Assembly (NCBI GenBank): GCA_014607495.2 | Contig: CP053150.1 | Span: 14,962,495 to 15,026,494 of the forward strand | DNA from: Carposina sasakii | Taxonomy: Eukaryota; Arthropoda; Insecta; Lepidoptera; Carposinidae | Direction: 5' to 3' | DNA: 64,000 bases | Part shown: positions 46,388-57,231 of the stretch, piece after piece | Layout: each line of letters starts with the position of its first letter | Numbering within the stretch: position 1 is the stretch's first letter | Position numbers and translations under genes: made by a program | Notes under the pieces: generated by a model | Databases searched by the model: none | What the model was told of the DNA's origin: nothing | The model's input: the letters and a program-made list of their open reading frames with translations, nothing else

Positions 46388-47817
46388 CCTGAGCATTACG
46401 ACAAATTTAGGTACATTCACTCACACACATCTACTTGTTATAAAAGGCAAAACAAATCGTCATACATAATTTATTACTAGGTAAATTTAATTAACTAAAT
46501 ATTAACTGGCATTAGTGCATAATATTATACGATAATTATATTGTCTATTAACACTTCCTAATTTTTATTCACAGCACGGTAAAATATAAAACTACGCAAA
46601 TCACCAAAACTTAAGTACGTGCCTAAGTACTCGTACTATTAGATTAATCTTACCTACCATCAAGAAAAGTACTAAACAGCGAGATGGCAAACAAAGGATG
46701 CCCTTAGATACTTATATATATACATATATATACGTATATTTTTATGGAACCATTTAGAACTATACCTACTTTTTATAGCTTAGCTATAAATGAAAATATA
46801 TGAAGGTATGTGCTGAGGAATATGAGCTAATACACACAACGTAAAAATTAACGCTCAATTTGTTGTTCACATTAAGTACCTATAGCAAACCTATACATAA
46901 AAGCATCGCAGCTACATCGCAAACATAGGTATAACAAGTTATTAGAGGTAGGTCATTTAATTATTATCCAATCTTAATATAACACTGACTAAACAAGAAG
47001 TCCTATTTAGTAATTGACATCACTTTGTATTTAAATACCATTGCAGAATAATATCTGTTATCTGTTAAAGATATCAATACTGTACTTACCTTACTTTCCT
47101 TTCAATAATGATGTCGATTTGAAACTATTAATTTATCGCATGTGGTTACACCGCATATCTAGTAAATATTGAGTATTATGAGTATTTAAATGATCACAAA
47201 AATAATATAATTGGCATCTTGTAAAGATGCATTAGTATAATAAAAATAAAAATTGGCCCCTGGCCCACATAATTCACCTATCTATACGCTAATTTTAAAT
47301 CAATTATCTAAGTAGCCTACTTAATTATGTATTAAGTATTATTTTGTACAAATTACATGTACCTACTTATTTTACTAAACATATTTAAGATGTGTGTCAT
47401 TAGAAGAGCGCTGTGTTGATATTTGGCACAAAAATATAATAATAAAACTAGCTAATTAAAATTAAGTAAATCATAAGAAAGTGGAAAAAACCATGTGACG
47501 ATTCAGCATAAGTGCGGAAATAGTACAAACTGAGGAATTACCTTGCCTTCATGAAAGTGAGATACACTGCTTATAACGGCATCTCGCTTACACAATGGAA
47601 CAATCAAATTTAAGAGCAATCAATATTGCATGATCCACATTTGAAATGAGAAAGTCGGCTAATTTTGACCCCTTGTCTTCAAGTGTCCTTTTCATTTCTC
47701 CGCGTGACGTCAATGAGTCTAGCTCTCAAATTCCAGAGTATAGAATGAGCCATGAACAATAAACTCGCGGGATTATTTCCATTACAGTAATGAGAGACGG
47801 CTATTAAGCAGTAAAGA

Positions 47818-48305
47818 GTGACATCTCGCTCCCACTGTGAAAACAAGTCCTTAAAGACGAAGGTATTCAACCAGTGCGTGCTGCCGGTATTGACCTACGG
47901 TGCCGAGACGTGGTCTCTAACTATGTGCCTCATAAAGAAACTCAGGATCGCACAGCGAGCGATGGAGAGAGCTATGCTTGGGATCTCTCTACCTGATCGA
48001 ATCAGAAATGAGGAGATCCGCAAACGTACAAAGATCACCGACATAGCTCAACGGTCCAGCAAGCTGAAGTGGTAATGGGCAGGGCACATAGCTCGAAGAA
48101 CTGATGGCCGATGGAGTCGGAAAGTTCTAGAGTGGATACCACGTATCGGCAAGCGCAGCGTGGGAAGAGCACCCGCGAGGTGGACGGACGACCTGGCCAA
48201 GGTCGCGGGCGTCGGTTGGATGCAGGCGGCTTCCGACCGGTCGGAGTGGAGGTTGTTGGGGGAGGCCTATTTCCAACAGTGGACTTCTCAGGGCTGTAAA
48301 TGATG
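47818..48305 (+). pseudogene. RTE-type LINE pol C-terminal fragment, longest in window
   Basis: One frame codes FNQCVLPVLTYGAETWSLT, MERAMLGISLPDRIRNEEIR and ITDIAQRSSKLKW, then a stop. Beyond it are WAGHIARRTDGRWSRKVLEW, ARWTDDLAKVAGVGWMQAAS and GEAYFQQWT, with an ATGATG tail. This is the thumb and C-terminal region of RTE-like pol. It lies just beyond the ORP stop codon, in the opposite orientation. Confidence 0.88.
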
Positions 48306-48404
48306 ATGAAAACAAGACTACATGATTTCCCTTTGTATTGGATCATCAGGTTCAACTGTCCTATAGTGTTCCTTGCCAGAATTTCTTTTGGGTAGCCATA
48401 TCTC

Positions 48405-48513
48405 TTAAAATATGTCGACATCCTTCAGGTGTTGGTAGTTTCGGTCCCAGTAGCCTCCATTGTAGAGCCAGTCTTCTTGCTTCGTGTACGGATTTGTGCC
48501 TTGACTGAACCAC
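48405..48513 (-). CDS. ORP last coding exon
   Basis: After GTTTCAG, the first G completes Arg, then [20 protein letters not shown] and [15 protein letters not shown] with TAA at 48407-48405. The W-F and YWDRN ends are the conserved C-terminal tail that packs on the ORD. Confidence 0.94.
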
Positions 48514-51500
48514 CTGAAACATTTGCATTTTGGTTTTATATCACCATACTGACCTGATGCGGGGGTTTATTAGAATACATCAGCTGCATCTCCTTCCGGG
48601 TGACAGACTATGGAACTCAGCACCCGTATGATGAATTTGGTGAGAGCGAGATGTCTCACTTTTAAACGTCAAATTCACAGAGCTATTAATAACTAAATAA
48701 ACTCAGTGGATGTACTTTGCATGTAAAAATAGACTTAAGAATTAGAATAAACACTCGTTCTTGAGCCTGGACTGAAGGAATTAGGGCTGATAGAAGTGGT
48801 TTGCAATCCCTTTTTACACACCAAGTAGAAACACTTGCCTTGTCTAGTTAATACTTAGCTCTGTGCATTTGACGTTTAAAAGTGAGACATCTGGCTCTCA
48901 CCAAATTCATCATACGCTTGTTGGCATTCTCTCAGGCATTAAGCTACAACTCGTGACTGATCATTTAAATCTGTCCTCGCTATGCTAAACGTAGCTGTAG
49001 GATCTCCATTATGACCCTGTAGTTCTGTCTACCCTACTACGGGAACACAGACGTGTGTATCTATAGGTATTTAGATAATATATAGGGAATTCAACCCGTA
49101 AAGGTACCCAAAGCGTCTGAAGTTTTTATCTTAGATGAAAATAATCACGTCATGATGTACCTAAATGCAGGCAAAATATTTCCCCATTAAGCCATTGAAA
49201 GGAAAGGATACCAAAAATCTCACCTCGCCTGCCAATTCTCCGATGACTTCTTGAGCGCCTTCCTCGCCGTCCGCTGCTTCTCTTCGAGCCTCGTCTTCTC
49301 CGCGGCGGCTCCATCAATGTCTCCCGTCTCCAACATCCGCACGTCCGGTCGGAGACGGCTGTCGGTCGGACACAGCTGACCCTTCATGTCCTGCTCCAGC
49401 TCGTTTAGAGACATGGCGAACTCCGTGAATTGGTAGTACTGAAAGTTTTGAAATGGGAGTATTAGATGATAAAAATCGTGTGAATATCATATCTTGAGTT
49501 GATGCTGGTATTACAACATGTCTAGTTACAAAAAAGGTTATTTACCATGCCTATTTAAGAAAGAAAGAAAGAAAATATTCATTTATTTATACTGGGTGTA
49601 GAAAGACTAATTTGTTCTTTTAATACCTCGTATTCTTTGTAACATCATGATCATTTTTTTCTATGGAATCACAGGTTTCCAAGATATTGAGGTCCAAAGT
49701 TACATTAATATTATAATTTTTTTTTCCATAAATTCATCAGAAATCGGTTAACAAACATTTTTTTCAAAGATACCATTTCAAAATGTTATACTTAATACTA
49801 GTGGACGTTCGCGACTCTATCCGCGTGGACTACAGAGAAACAAAATGTCGAAATTATCCGGGGTAAAAACATTTTCCCGGGATAAAAAGTAGCCTATATG
49901 ATCATCGAAATCGGTTCAGCCGTTTCTGAGATTAGCGTGCACAGACGCACAGACAAACAGACAAACCGACAAACCAACAGACAAAAATTTCAAAAATCAT
50001 TATTTTGGGTACTACTGCGTTGATAAGGGTCTCATGTAATATTTTTTCTCATATATCTTCCATGCACAGATAGCGATCCGTTACATTTTTATTATATGTA
50101 TAGATTTTGTACTTTGCGCATCAAACGAATACATTGTTTGCAATAAAATGACAGTATTTTTTCATAATGTTTTTGTCGTCTCCTAGGGTTGGTTCCATAG
50201 AAGAAAATGATTGTAACCTTACAAAGAATACGAGGTATTAAGTCTTTTTATACCGTGTATTTATCATCTTCCTGCCTTTATACCATTATTTATGGGGTTG
50301 GCGCAATATGCTTTCTTTCGAATCTCATATTGCCAAGGATTTGGTGCTAATTTGTATTATTTTAGTGCCTACTTTTGCTTTAAAAATTTTAGGAGCGTGA
50401 AAGTCTGCTTTCTTTAAAATATTTTTGATTTGACCAGCCCCCGTATGATGAATTCGGTGAGAGCGAGATGTCTCACTTTTAAACGTCAAATTCACAGAGC
50501 TATTAATAACTAGATAAACTAAGCGTATGTACTTTGCATGTAAAAAATAGAATTAAGAATTAGAATACCCACTCGTTCTCGAGCCAGGACTGAATGAATT
50601 AGGGCTGATAGAAGTGGTTTGCAATCCCATTTTACACACCAAGAAGAAACACTTGCCTTGTCTGGTTATTACTTAGATTTATGGATTTGACGTTTAAAAT
50701 TGAGACATCTCGCTCTCACCAAATTCATCATACGGGTGCAGGTGCTGTCTTTGGTCGACCAATTAAAGCTTATGCTTAGGACTTGCCTTGGGATGTTTTT
50801 GTATTTTCAAGAATTGTTATTTTACCTGTGCACTATTAGCCGGTCTAGGTGTTGCCTCCCATAGAGTAACAGAGCCAGGGATGTCGATGTTGAAGGTTTC
50901 GTCTCCCTTAGGAACATCATCACCGTTATCGGGTTCATCAGACTGAAATAAAAAATAATGAATGCTATTGGGTACCTATCTTCAAATAAAAGGCGTTTAC
51001 TTCTTATATTTGCGCTGTTTGCCGTCGAGATACTGGGACCGTGAGGATCAGGCGCTCATCACCTCTACCGGGAAATTTATAAAAGGGGAGGGTTAGTTAG
51101 ATTAGCGCTAGTTACTAGGTTATATGGCTGTGTTAATTAGAAGGCAACTAGTTTATTTTGGAATCAAAGCAGAATTCAGCGTGGTATCATAAAAGAACCG
51201 CATCGTATGGTTATCGCATTATATCTGGACACGCAGATATTTAATCTCCACCATCTCTTTTCCAATTAAACAATGTAACTGCCACGTCATTTGGCTTTAC
51301 CCATGAAACATGCTACCAACTTACATCCTGTATGGACATGGACCTCAAAGCCCCGACTTTGAAGCTGTTGAGCTTAGCCAGCACTTTCTTTGGCGTGTGC
51401 GAGGGAGTCTGCTGCGAGCACGCCTCATCTGCCTTCTCTTTCAGCCACTGCTCGTGCGCCGCCGCGCTGCACACCTTGATGTACTCCGTCCACTTGCCGT

Positions 51501-54500
51501 ATAGGAACCGGAGACGTTTCTTACTGGAAGTGGTATATAGGTAAATAGTTAAGAGCCTAGATATATTACAGATAATTATATCATCACCGTATCTCTATAG
51601 CATCTACATAGGTACGTATAAAATGCTGCAGGATCGCTAATAAGGTCTATTACAGCCACCTTTATAGACCACGTGGCCGAAGGTTATCCTTTGCTGACGC
51701 GGGACTTCACTAAAATACATCATTCTGTATCTCCTTCCGTGCAGTCGATTAAGGACCTCGGGCATTCTTTCAGGTGACAAGCACTAAAATGTATTATCAC
51801 TGATTATTTACATTTGTCCCGCAAATTACTCTAAATGAGACCGTGGAATTTCATTTACGAGCATCCAGTTCTGGCTACCACATGTTAGGTACACAGCGGT
51901 GTGTATATTTATGTATGTAAGTATGTCCGAAAGTTGATCCTGATAAATAAGAAATGTATCCGTACAGCGGTTACTGCAAATGTGACTTTGTCGCTAAGGT
52001 AATGAGAATTAATAGGTAGTACGGGATACTTGCTTTGAATCTACAATGAATCCATCAACCCTGTGCAGATCGCGGTTGTTGAAGCCAGCTGGCTTGAAGG
52101 CGAGGTTGGCCTTGAGCCCGGAGCCTCCGTGGCAGACCACCTCCATAGCACCATACTGCTCTATCCAGAGTTTGCCGACTATGACGTTATGGACGCAGCA
52201 GTTAACGTTCGTCCATGTGTAGGCTTCACCCCATCTGCAAGTTAGCAATAGGTTCTGACATCTATTTTGAAATCTTAATTTACGTCCAATATCTAATCAA
52301 GACTGATCTGGCTATTGGTGTGTTGGCGCCAAGAATTCTATCCAAGATAATTATTCAATATGTGGAACCGGCATAATAGAACTATCAATATAATTACCAG
52401 ACTGCGGTAGGAGGAAGGTTATGGTTTTCCATTATAGGTATGTATGTAAGTTTGTATGTAGGTATGTACCTTTGCAGTGGTCGTGGGTTCGATTCCCACT
52501 CGGGTGAAGAATTTTTTCCATTTTCTTTATTAATAATTTTATAATAAAGAAATGGAAAAAATATCTCACCCGGGTACCTATATATTTCTGTAGCGGTAGA
52601 GTCATAGTATGACACTGTTGGGATATGATCCCTACCAGTCATCCTATAAAAAGTCATTTAACTCTTTGTTTAACTCCCCAATGCGACAATATCCCACCGC
52701 AACTGGGATACACAGGTCGCGTAGTCTTAAAAACTTTCGGATGTGCGCCTTAAGCGCACGCCACCTAGCTCGGTGAAGATGGCAAAGCCCTTCAGGCTAC
52801 GATCATTTGTCATTCAAAGAAAAAAAAGGCACGATCCAGAGCCTAAACGGCTTGTCGCATTTGAGCTTGAGAGGTATCAATACCATGAGACTGTCTTACA
52901 TGTAGTTGTAACAGTGACTGGGTAGGTACAAGTAAACAGGTAGGAAGGTACATCAAAATTTTCACGAGGCCGGTTTTTTTTTCTATATGTAAAGATTATT
53001 TTACTTACTCCGGAAGCTCGACAGTAACTTGTCCTTTGGGCTGTATTTCGACACTTTTCCCACAGAACTTCAGCTTCGGATGGACGGAGCCGTGGAAGAC
53101 GAAGTGAGGACTATCAGCGTGGAAGGCAGATACGGGAGGATGATGCGATACCTGAAGACAAATAGGCACCCATTGCAACTGGATCTAAACTAATGAGGTT
53201 TACTGTAAGTAACGTACTTAGTAAAATTAAGTCTCCGTGAGCTTGAAAAGTAAAGTTTTTTTTGGGAAATAAGTCTTATAATATATCTTAGAACATAGCC
53301 CATGTGGTAAAGTATATCGTTAGTTTATAATACATCATGCATTATTTAAAAAAAAAACAGTCTCAGAAATAGACTTAGACAAATAAAACAACTACTACTT
53401 GAAAATTGACGGCCGATTGATGTAGTTGGTAGTGACCCTGCCTGCGACGCCATAGGTCCTGGGTTCGAATCCCGGTAGGTGCAAACATTGATATGATGAA
53501 TATTAATGTTTGTTTCCGAGTCATGAATGTTTCTATACTTATCTATGTATTTATATACCGTTGCTTAGTACCCACGACACAAGACCTTAGGGATCTTAAT
53601 GTGGGACTAGGTTAATGTGTTGTGAAGTGTGAGAAAAAAAAAATGCAATCAACACTGACCTGTTCACAAACTGCTCGGAACTCCGGTCGCTCCAACTCGT
53701 AGGTCTCTCCTAGGAGGGGGTTGAAAGGTTTTCCCAATCGTTCCCAGTTTGATGCCAGAGCGCTTACAGCAAACGCTGAAAATTGTGAAGGAACTGAGTA
53801 AGGACCTGACTAAACGAACGACGACGATCGAGAAGTGTACGGAGATTAGAGCTTAGAAAAGGTTACTTTACATCTCGATCGAATCGATAGAAGTCCGTCA
53901 ACGAACTCATTTTTACGCTATTGGTGGGAGGATTACGAAAACGAATGTCAAAACGAAATGATGTTACATTGTATAAGGCCCCCTTATTACCTAGCAAAAG
54001 AAACGCGATAGAAGTAAAGCGATATCGAAAATTGTACAATATTCGCCTTCCGCTTTGCTTTTGCAAGATATGTAATGAACCTGTCGGGACTCTCTCTTTG
54101 TATATCATTAACATGCAGGTATCCAAATGTATCAAACACATAATCTTTCTGCCTTTTCTTAGATGGCAGACTTGCACAACGTAGTCTGTACTCCAAACGA
54201 CCACAAAACCGACCTGCAATGTACTCCATCCTGGCTACAGGGTCCGTCTGCTCGGACGCCATGCGCAGCAGATGCGCATACTCCAGATACTCCAGCATCC
54301 GCTGCAGGAACGACAGTGGTTCGTTGAACACCACCGGCATGGTGATCTTGGACAGCTCCTTGAAATGAAATGGTTTGTGAAACATGAAACACAGCTTATG
54401 TCTGCATGACAGTTCTAGAGTCCATGTGAAACTTAATAACTTCTATGCATTACTTCTCCTATATTTATATGATTATATCGTTTTGCACTATGACTATCCA

Positions 54501-55447
54501 TTTAATAACTTCTATGCCTGATTACGGCACTAACATTTTTTGTATGAAGTGACACAGATGATTTGGTCATGCACATAGTAACTAGCGCCATCATCCAAAG
54601 TAATTATTTGGTGATATGCTACTATTCTCGAATGGAGACCGCGCCTCGGCAAGCGTAGCGTTGGTGGGCCTTTGGCCAGATGGACCGATGACTTAAAGAG
54701 GGCGGCTGGTAGTGACTGGATGGCAAAAACGGGAGATTAAGCCTTGTTGCGTGCTCTGGGGGAGGCCTACGTCCAGCAGTGGACTGTATAGGCTTACGAA
54801 CGAACTCCAGTATTACTGTTATACTGATATTTACCTTGCCGACGCAGTTCTTCAGCACTGACCAGAGGGAGAAGTCGCCGCGGCTGAACTGTGCGACTGG
54901 AAGCGAGGTTCTGAGGACAAATGGACAGATTGAGAAGCTGGTATTATACTCTGAGGTTTTTGAGGGCTTGTGTGTATTTTATGAAGAAAATGGTGTATAG
55001 GTACTGCGTAGAGGTTCCGAATCTCTGGTTTGTTTTGACGGCAGAAGAGCAACTCGTTTCTCATCTACTAAGCCCAATGATTGTGCTGAAACATATTATA
55101 AATATTCATGAAGCCTTTAGCATGAAGTTTTGGGTATATTTGAAGAACAAATGCATTACTCATACGAATAAAGACGATTAGTGAAGGTCCCAAACCATAA
55201 CAGGTAACAAATAAAAACTGAATCTGTGACATTTGTACACCTACTTGTATGCAGGGTTTTTTTTATAACAGCAAAAATGCAGCCAGTGTTCACCGCTACA
55301 CTCATCCACAACATCTAGTGTACCCACGTCCACATTTCCAACTCGCCGTAAGCTAATTTACCTGTACACTTCATTGCAATAAGGTGAGGTCATGCCGCAG
55401 GTGTATACACTTCGGTCCAGTGCACTCGTGTAGAAATTGGACTCAAA
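48405..55447 (-). CDS. Oxysterol-binding-protein-related protein (ORP1/ORP2 class), 10 exons, N-terminus missing
   Basis: Complement join 55447-55362, 54910-54835, 54358-54214, 53775-53660, 53151-53009, 52234-52034, 51523-51325, 50942-50826, 49438-49224, 48513-48405: about 468 residues to TAA. The lipid-transfer domain (ORD) is essentially whole: a lid-region start [37 protein letters not shown], the family fingerprint EQVSHHPP (joined across exons 4 and 5), WTN...[23 protein letters not shown], then the C-terminal [11 protein letters not shown] and [22 protein letters not shown]. ORPs move sterol and phosphoinositides between membranes; the best match of the order and wording is ORP1/ORP2 (OSBPL1A/OSBPL2). 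No PH domain, ankyrin repeats or clear FFAT motif is seen in the window, so it may be a short ORP2-like form, or more exons lie beyond 55447. Confidence 0.93.
48623..48916. mobile_element. Long-TIR MITE, copy 1, in the last ORP intron
   Basis: Arms of about 50 bp: ATGAATTTGGTGAGAGCGAG at left and GCTCTCACCAAATTCATCAT at right, with GTCTCACTTTTAAACGTCAA and its complement inside. A second copy is 50440-50736; both also share GGGCTGATAGAAGTGGTTTG. Confidence 0.88.
49224..49438 (-). CDS. ORP exon 9
   Basis: 71 codons and two bases in phase 0 after ACTTTCAG. It codes [20 protein letters not shown], then [20 protein letters not shown] and [18 protein letters not shown]. This charged helix is a hallmark of ORP C-termini. 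Confidence 0.95.
49600..50262. mobile_element. Element I copy 2, interrupted by a SINE
   Basis: Left part 49600-49797 (TTTAATACCTCGTATTCTTT on), right part 50106-50262 (TTTGTACTTTGCGCATCAAA to AAGAATACGAGGTATTAA). The SINE, long type, occupies 49798-50105. It lies in ORP intron 8. Confidence 0.82.
50440..50736. mobile_element. Long-TIR MITE, copy 2, in ORP intron 8
   Basis: 297 bp with ends CCCGTATGATGAATTCGGTG and CACCAAATTCATCATACGGG. It is close in sequence to copy 1 at 48623, in the same orientation. Confidence 0.88.
50826..50942 (-). CDS. ORP exon 8
   Basis: 39 codons in phase 0: [20 protein letters not shown] then [19 protein letters not shown]. An acidic linker precedes IPGSVTLW, which corresponds to the strand after the linker in ORP1/2. 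Confidence 0.94.
51325..51523 (-). CDS. ORP exon 7
   Basis: One base plus 66 codons: [19 protein letters not shown] to LRSMSIQD, then [14 protein letters not shown] is conserved. The middle ([17 protein letters not shown]) is a variable linker. Its 5' boundary is ambiguous by a few bases because of the unusual donor of exon 6. Confidence 0.92.
52034..52234 (-). CDS. ORP exon 6
   Basis: One base, 66 codons and two bases: [55 protein letters not shown]. This is ORD barrel sequence. Exon end: TCAAA then GCAAGT (non-canonical GC donor), or four bases further a weak GTATCC donor paired with a later AG; both keep the frame. Confidence 0.93.
52465..52576. repeat. SINE tail fragment forming an inverted repeat, in ORP intron 5
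   Basis: GTGGTCGTGGGTTCGATTCC resembles a tRNA T-arm and box B, and TTTTCTTTATTAATAATTT is the tail seen after 41086. The next 45 bases are nearly its reverse complement (AATAAAGAAATGGAAAAAAT, CTCACCCGGGT). Confidence 0.6.
53009..53151 (-). CDS. ORP exon 5 (VSHHPP motif)
   Basis: 47 codons and two bases: [20 protein letters not shown] then [20 protein letters not shown]. The two His of the fingerprint (phosphoinositide phosphate binding in the family) are present. The usual FWGKS is FCGKS here, a one-base TGG to TGT difference. Confidence 0.95.
53408..53632 (+). repeat. tRNA-derived SINE copy 2, in ORP intron 4
   Basis: GACGGCCGATTGATGTAGTT with box A-like TAGTTGGTAGTGACC, box B GGGTTCGAATCCC, body GGTGCAAACATTGATATGAT and end TTAATGTGTTGTGAAGTGTG. 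The copy at 61466-61697 is over 90 percent alike by eye. Confidence 0.88.
53660..53775 (-). CDS. ORP exon 4 ([13 protein letters not shown])
   Basis: Two bases plus 38 codons: [20 protein letters not shown] and [18 protein letters not shown], ending at GTCAGT. The K of GKPFNP binds the phosphoinositide head group in the family. Confidence 0.96.
53978..54075. repeat. Fragment of the 36782-36969 MITE family
   Basis: GGCCCCCTTATTACCTAGCA and TATCGAAAATTGTACAATAT match one arm of that element. The far end is lost. It lies in ORP intron 3. Confidence 0.65.
54214..54358 (-). CDS. ORP exon 3 (ORD start)
   Basis: 48 codons and one base: [20 protein letters not shown] then [35 protein letters not shown] and NEPLSFLQR are near invariant in ORP1/2. 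Acceptor TTTCAAG, donor GTCGGT (weaker than average). Confidence 0.95.
54625..54805 (+). pseudogene. RTE-type LINE pol tail fragment
   Basis: ATGGAGACCGCGCCTCGGCA, GCCAGATGGACCGATGACTT and GGAGGCCTACGTCCAGCAGT match 25790-25985. It ends 30 bases before ORP exon 2 and lies in intron 2. Confidence 0.8.
54835..54910 (-). CDS. ORP exon 2
   Basis: One base plus 25 codons: [25 protein letters not shown], then GTAAAT. It corresponds to RTSLPAPMFSRNDFS-type sequence just before the ORD core. [12 protein letters not shown] is the lid-proximal helix. Confidence 0.93.
55362..55447 (-). CDS. ORP upstream exon (predicted)
   Basis: Open between an AG at 55448 and GTAAAT at 55361: 28 codons [28 protein letters not shown] and two bases that complete Arg with the next exon, giving the expected R-TSLPV. 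The phase fit and FxSxFYTSAL (loosely like the acidic FYDAL of long ORP1) support it. The acceptor lacks a good pyrimidine tract and the frame is closed just upstream, so at least one more exon with the ATG is needed. Confidence 0.6.
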
Positions 55448-55569
55448 CTATTTTGCAATTCCAGAAACGGTCTGAATAAAATAGAATAAAACGTGATTGA
55501 ATTTAGAGGTGTGTTCTGTTTTCATATTTTGGATTTTATGAGCTTTTGAAATATACCCAGGTATAAAAT

Positions 55570-56830
55570 ATTATTTTTTTTATTTTTTTTTTATTTTATT
55601 TTATTTCATATAATAATATATAACATAACAGAATTATCCAAACCGTTACATATTAAATCGTATTAAAATTATTATTAAAATTATACATAAAAAATTTAGA
55701 ATAAAAATTAAATAATAATTATTCTTACTATACAAACAGCTTTGGCCTGTAACATATTGTAAATATTGTTACTCTAGTGAATTCACTCATTGCACATGAG
55801 AATAAATCCACCGTTTCGTGGACGACACTCAGCAGCCGCAAGGCTCTGACCAGAGGTGAGCGCTTTAACAAATTAGTTCTACCACACGCCGCCGCGAAGA
55901 GCCGATTAGTCCTAGTCCGCAAGAATGTATTTGGTACCCACAATCCACATTGCTCCAGAACCAATGGGTTTTACAACTTTGCCGCGTATTACGCTTAGGA
56001 CATAACTCGACAAAGATAGAAATCTCCTAACCTCTAACTGGTTATATCCTACCATACCTAAGACGAACAGCGTAGGATACATAAGTGGGTAAAAAGGATA
56101 AACCCCATACAGTTTCAAATACAGATACCTTGTGAACTTATTTTGTATCCGCTCCAACATGAGGACATATTTAGCTTCTGTTGGGGCCCATATAGCTGCG
56201 TTACTCTCCAATTGACTTCGTACTAATGCATTATATAAACTTTTTATGGCACCTATACTAGTGAAACCACCTGCAGTTCGTAGTACGAAGCCTAAGGTCT
56301 TGAAAGACTTCTTACACACGTTGGTAATATGTTCACGGTATGACAAGTCAGCAGTAAGCCGCACTCCCAGGTCACGCACTGACGTCACCCGCTGCATCGG
56401 TTCGTCGTCAATTGTGTACCTATGCTGGACCGCTAGTTTTTTTCGCGTGAAGGATATAATATTACATTTCGACGTATTAAATAATAATTTATTTTCCTTA
56501 CTCCACTGTACAACTTGATCTATGTCGCATTGTAGATGGACTATATCCTCGGCATCCCTGATAACTCTATACAACTTAAGATCATCAGCGAAAAGGAGAC
56601 AGCCTGAGTATTTAACGACATCAGGAAGGTCGTTGATCATAATTAAAAACTCGAGAGGTCCCAGGTTTGAACCCTGACTCACTCCCGAGCGCGTAAAATA
56701 CGATTCCGATAGGCAATTTCCGTACTGCACATACTGCTTCCGACCCTCAAGATAGCTACAGAAAAAACGTAGTGTTTGTGGGGTATAATATCTAGCCGCG
56801 TGGTGCCGGCAGAGTAGAGTTTGTACTACC
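55570..56830 (-). mobile_element. 5'-truncated Jockey-like LINE
   Basis: On the minus strand, pol coding is followed by a short AT-rich 3' UTR and an A-rich tail (plus-strand T run at 55574-55610). It is truncated at about 56830, inside RT, where it joins F2 repeat sequence. No target duplication could be assigned. Confidence 0.85.
55728..56830 (-). pseudogene. Jockey-like reverse transcriptase, truncated and frameshifted
   Basis: It codes YYTPQTLRFFCSYLEGRKQY, then SGVSQGSNLGPLEFLIMIND (motif B region), LLFADDLKLY (catalytic ADD), STSKCN-like FNTSKCNIISF, DLGVRLTADLSYREHI and the thumb YNALVRSQLESNAAIW. Near 55920-55960 the frame shifts, and the C-terminus (RTRTNRLFAAACGRTNLLKR, to a stop at 55728) continues in another frame. 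N-terminal RT motifs and the endonuclease are missing. The open frame extends on to 56949 through F2 sequence only by chance. Confidence 0.88.
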
Positions 56831-57050
56831 CCTGTCTGCCCGTGGGTATCGTACAAGGGGATTATGGGTTTCCGGTAGGTGGGCAGTAGCATCTCCCGTG
56901 CTGACAACATAGTTCGAAAATCACACTGAGGTGACCAACCCGCCTGCACAGCGTGGTGACTATGGGCAAAACCCCCCTGTGGCAGTAGCCGTGTGGAGGC
57001 CTATGTCCAGCAGTGGACTGCAATAGGCTGAAGAAGAAGAAGAAGAAGAA
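56831..57050 (-). repeat. F2 repeat, minus orientation
   Basis: In plus reading it ends GGCCTATGTCCAGCAGTGGA, CTGCAATAGGCTGAAGAAGA. Its inner part contains GATACCCACGGGCAGAC on the minus strand, where the LINE begins. Confidence 0.75.
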
Positions 57051-57231
57051 AATTTGTTTATAACTAGAGATACCTACTATTGGTTTGTATTTTCCTGTGC
57101 TGATGCAGGGCTACACTAGAATACATCAGCCGTCCGTGCATGTCGTAAGAGTTGACGAAGGAACTCAAGAATTCTCAGACGATAAGTTAGAAACTTGTCA
57201 CTATAAAATATTAATAAGAAAATGAAAAAAA

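Larger units (their letters stand above)
42891..48404. other. Gene-free stretch between convergent SDR and ORP genes
   Basis: It contains a SINE/LINE-tail (43350-43640), MITE-A (43643-43895), a 1.1-kb TIR element (45269-46387) and an RTE pol tail (47818-48305), which probably lies in the ORP 3' UTR. 43900-45260 and 46390-47800 are very AT-rich with nothing I recognise. Confidence 0.65.

Noticed and set aside
51310..51544. Plus-strand proteins of 64 and 70 residues
   Set aside because: They are the antisense of ORP exon 7; the minus-strand frame has the conserved LYGKWTEY and fits the phases.
53863..54219. 118-codon minus frame as part of the ORP protein
   Set aside because: It reads through intron 3 and a MITE fragment; the ORP match stops exactly at the donor at 54213.
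55912..56949. A complete 345-residue RT gene
   Set aside because: The first 40 or so residues are F2 repeat read-through without ATG, the enzyme lacks its N-terminal motifs, and the C-terminus is in another frame.
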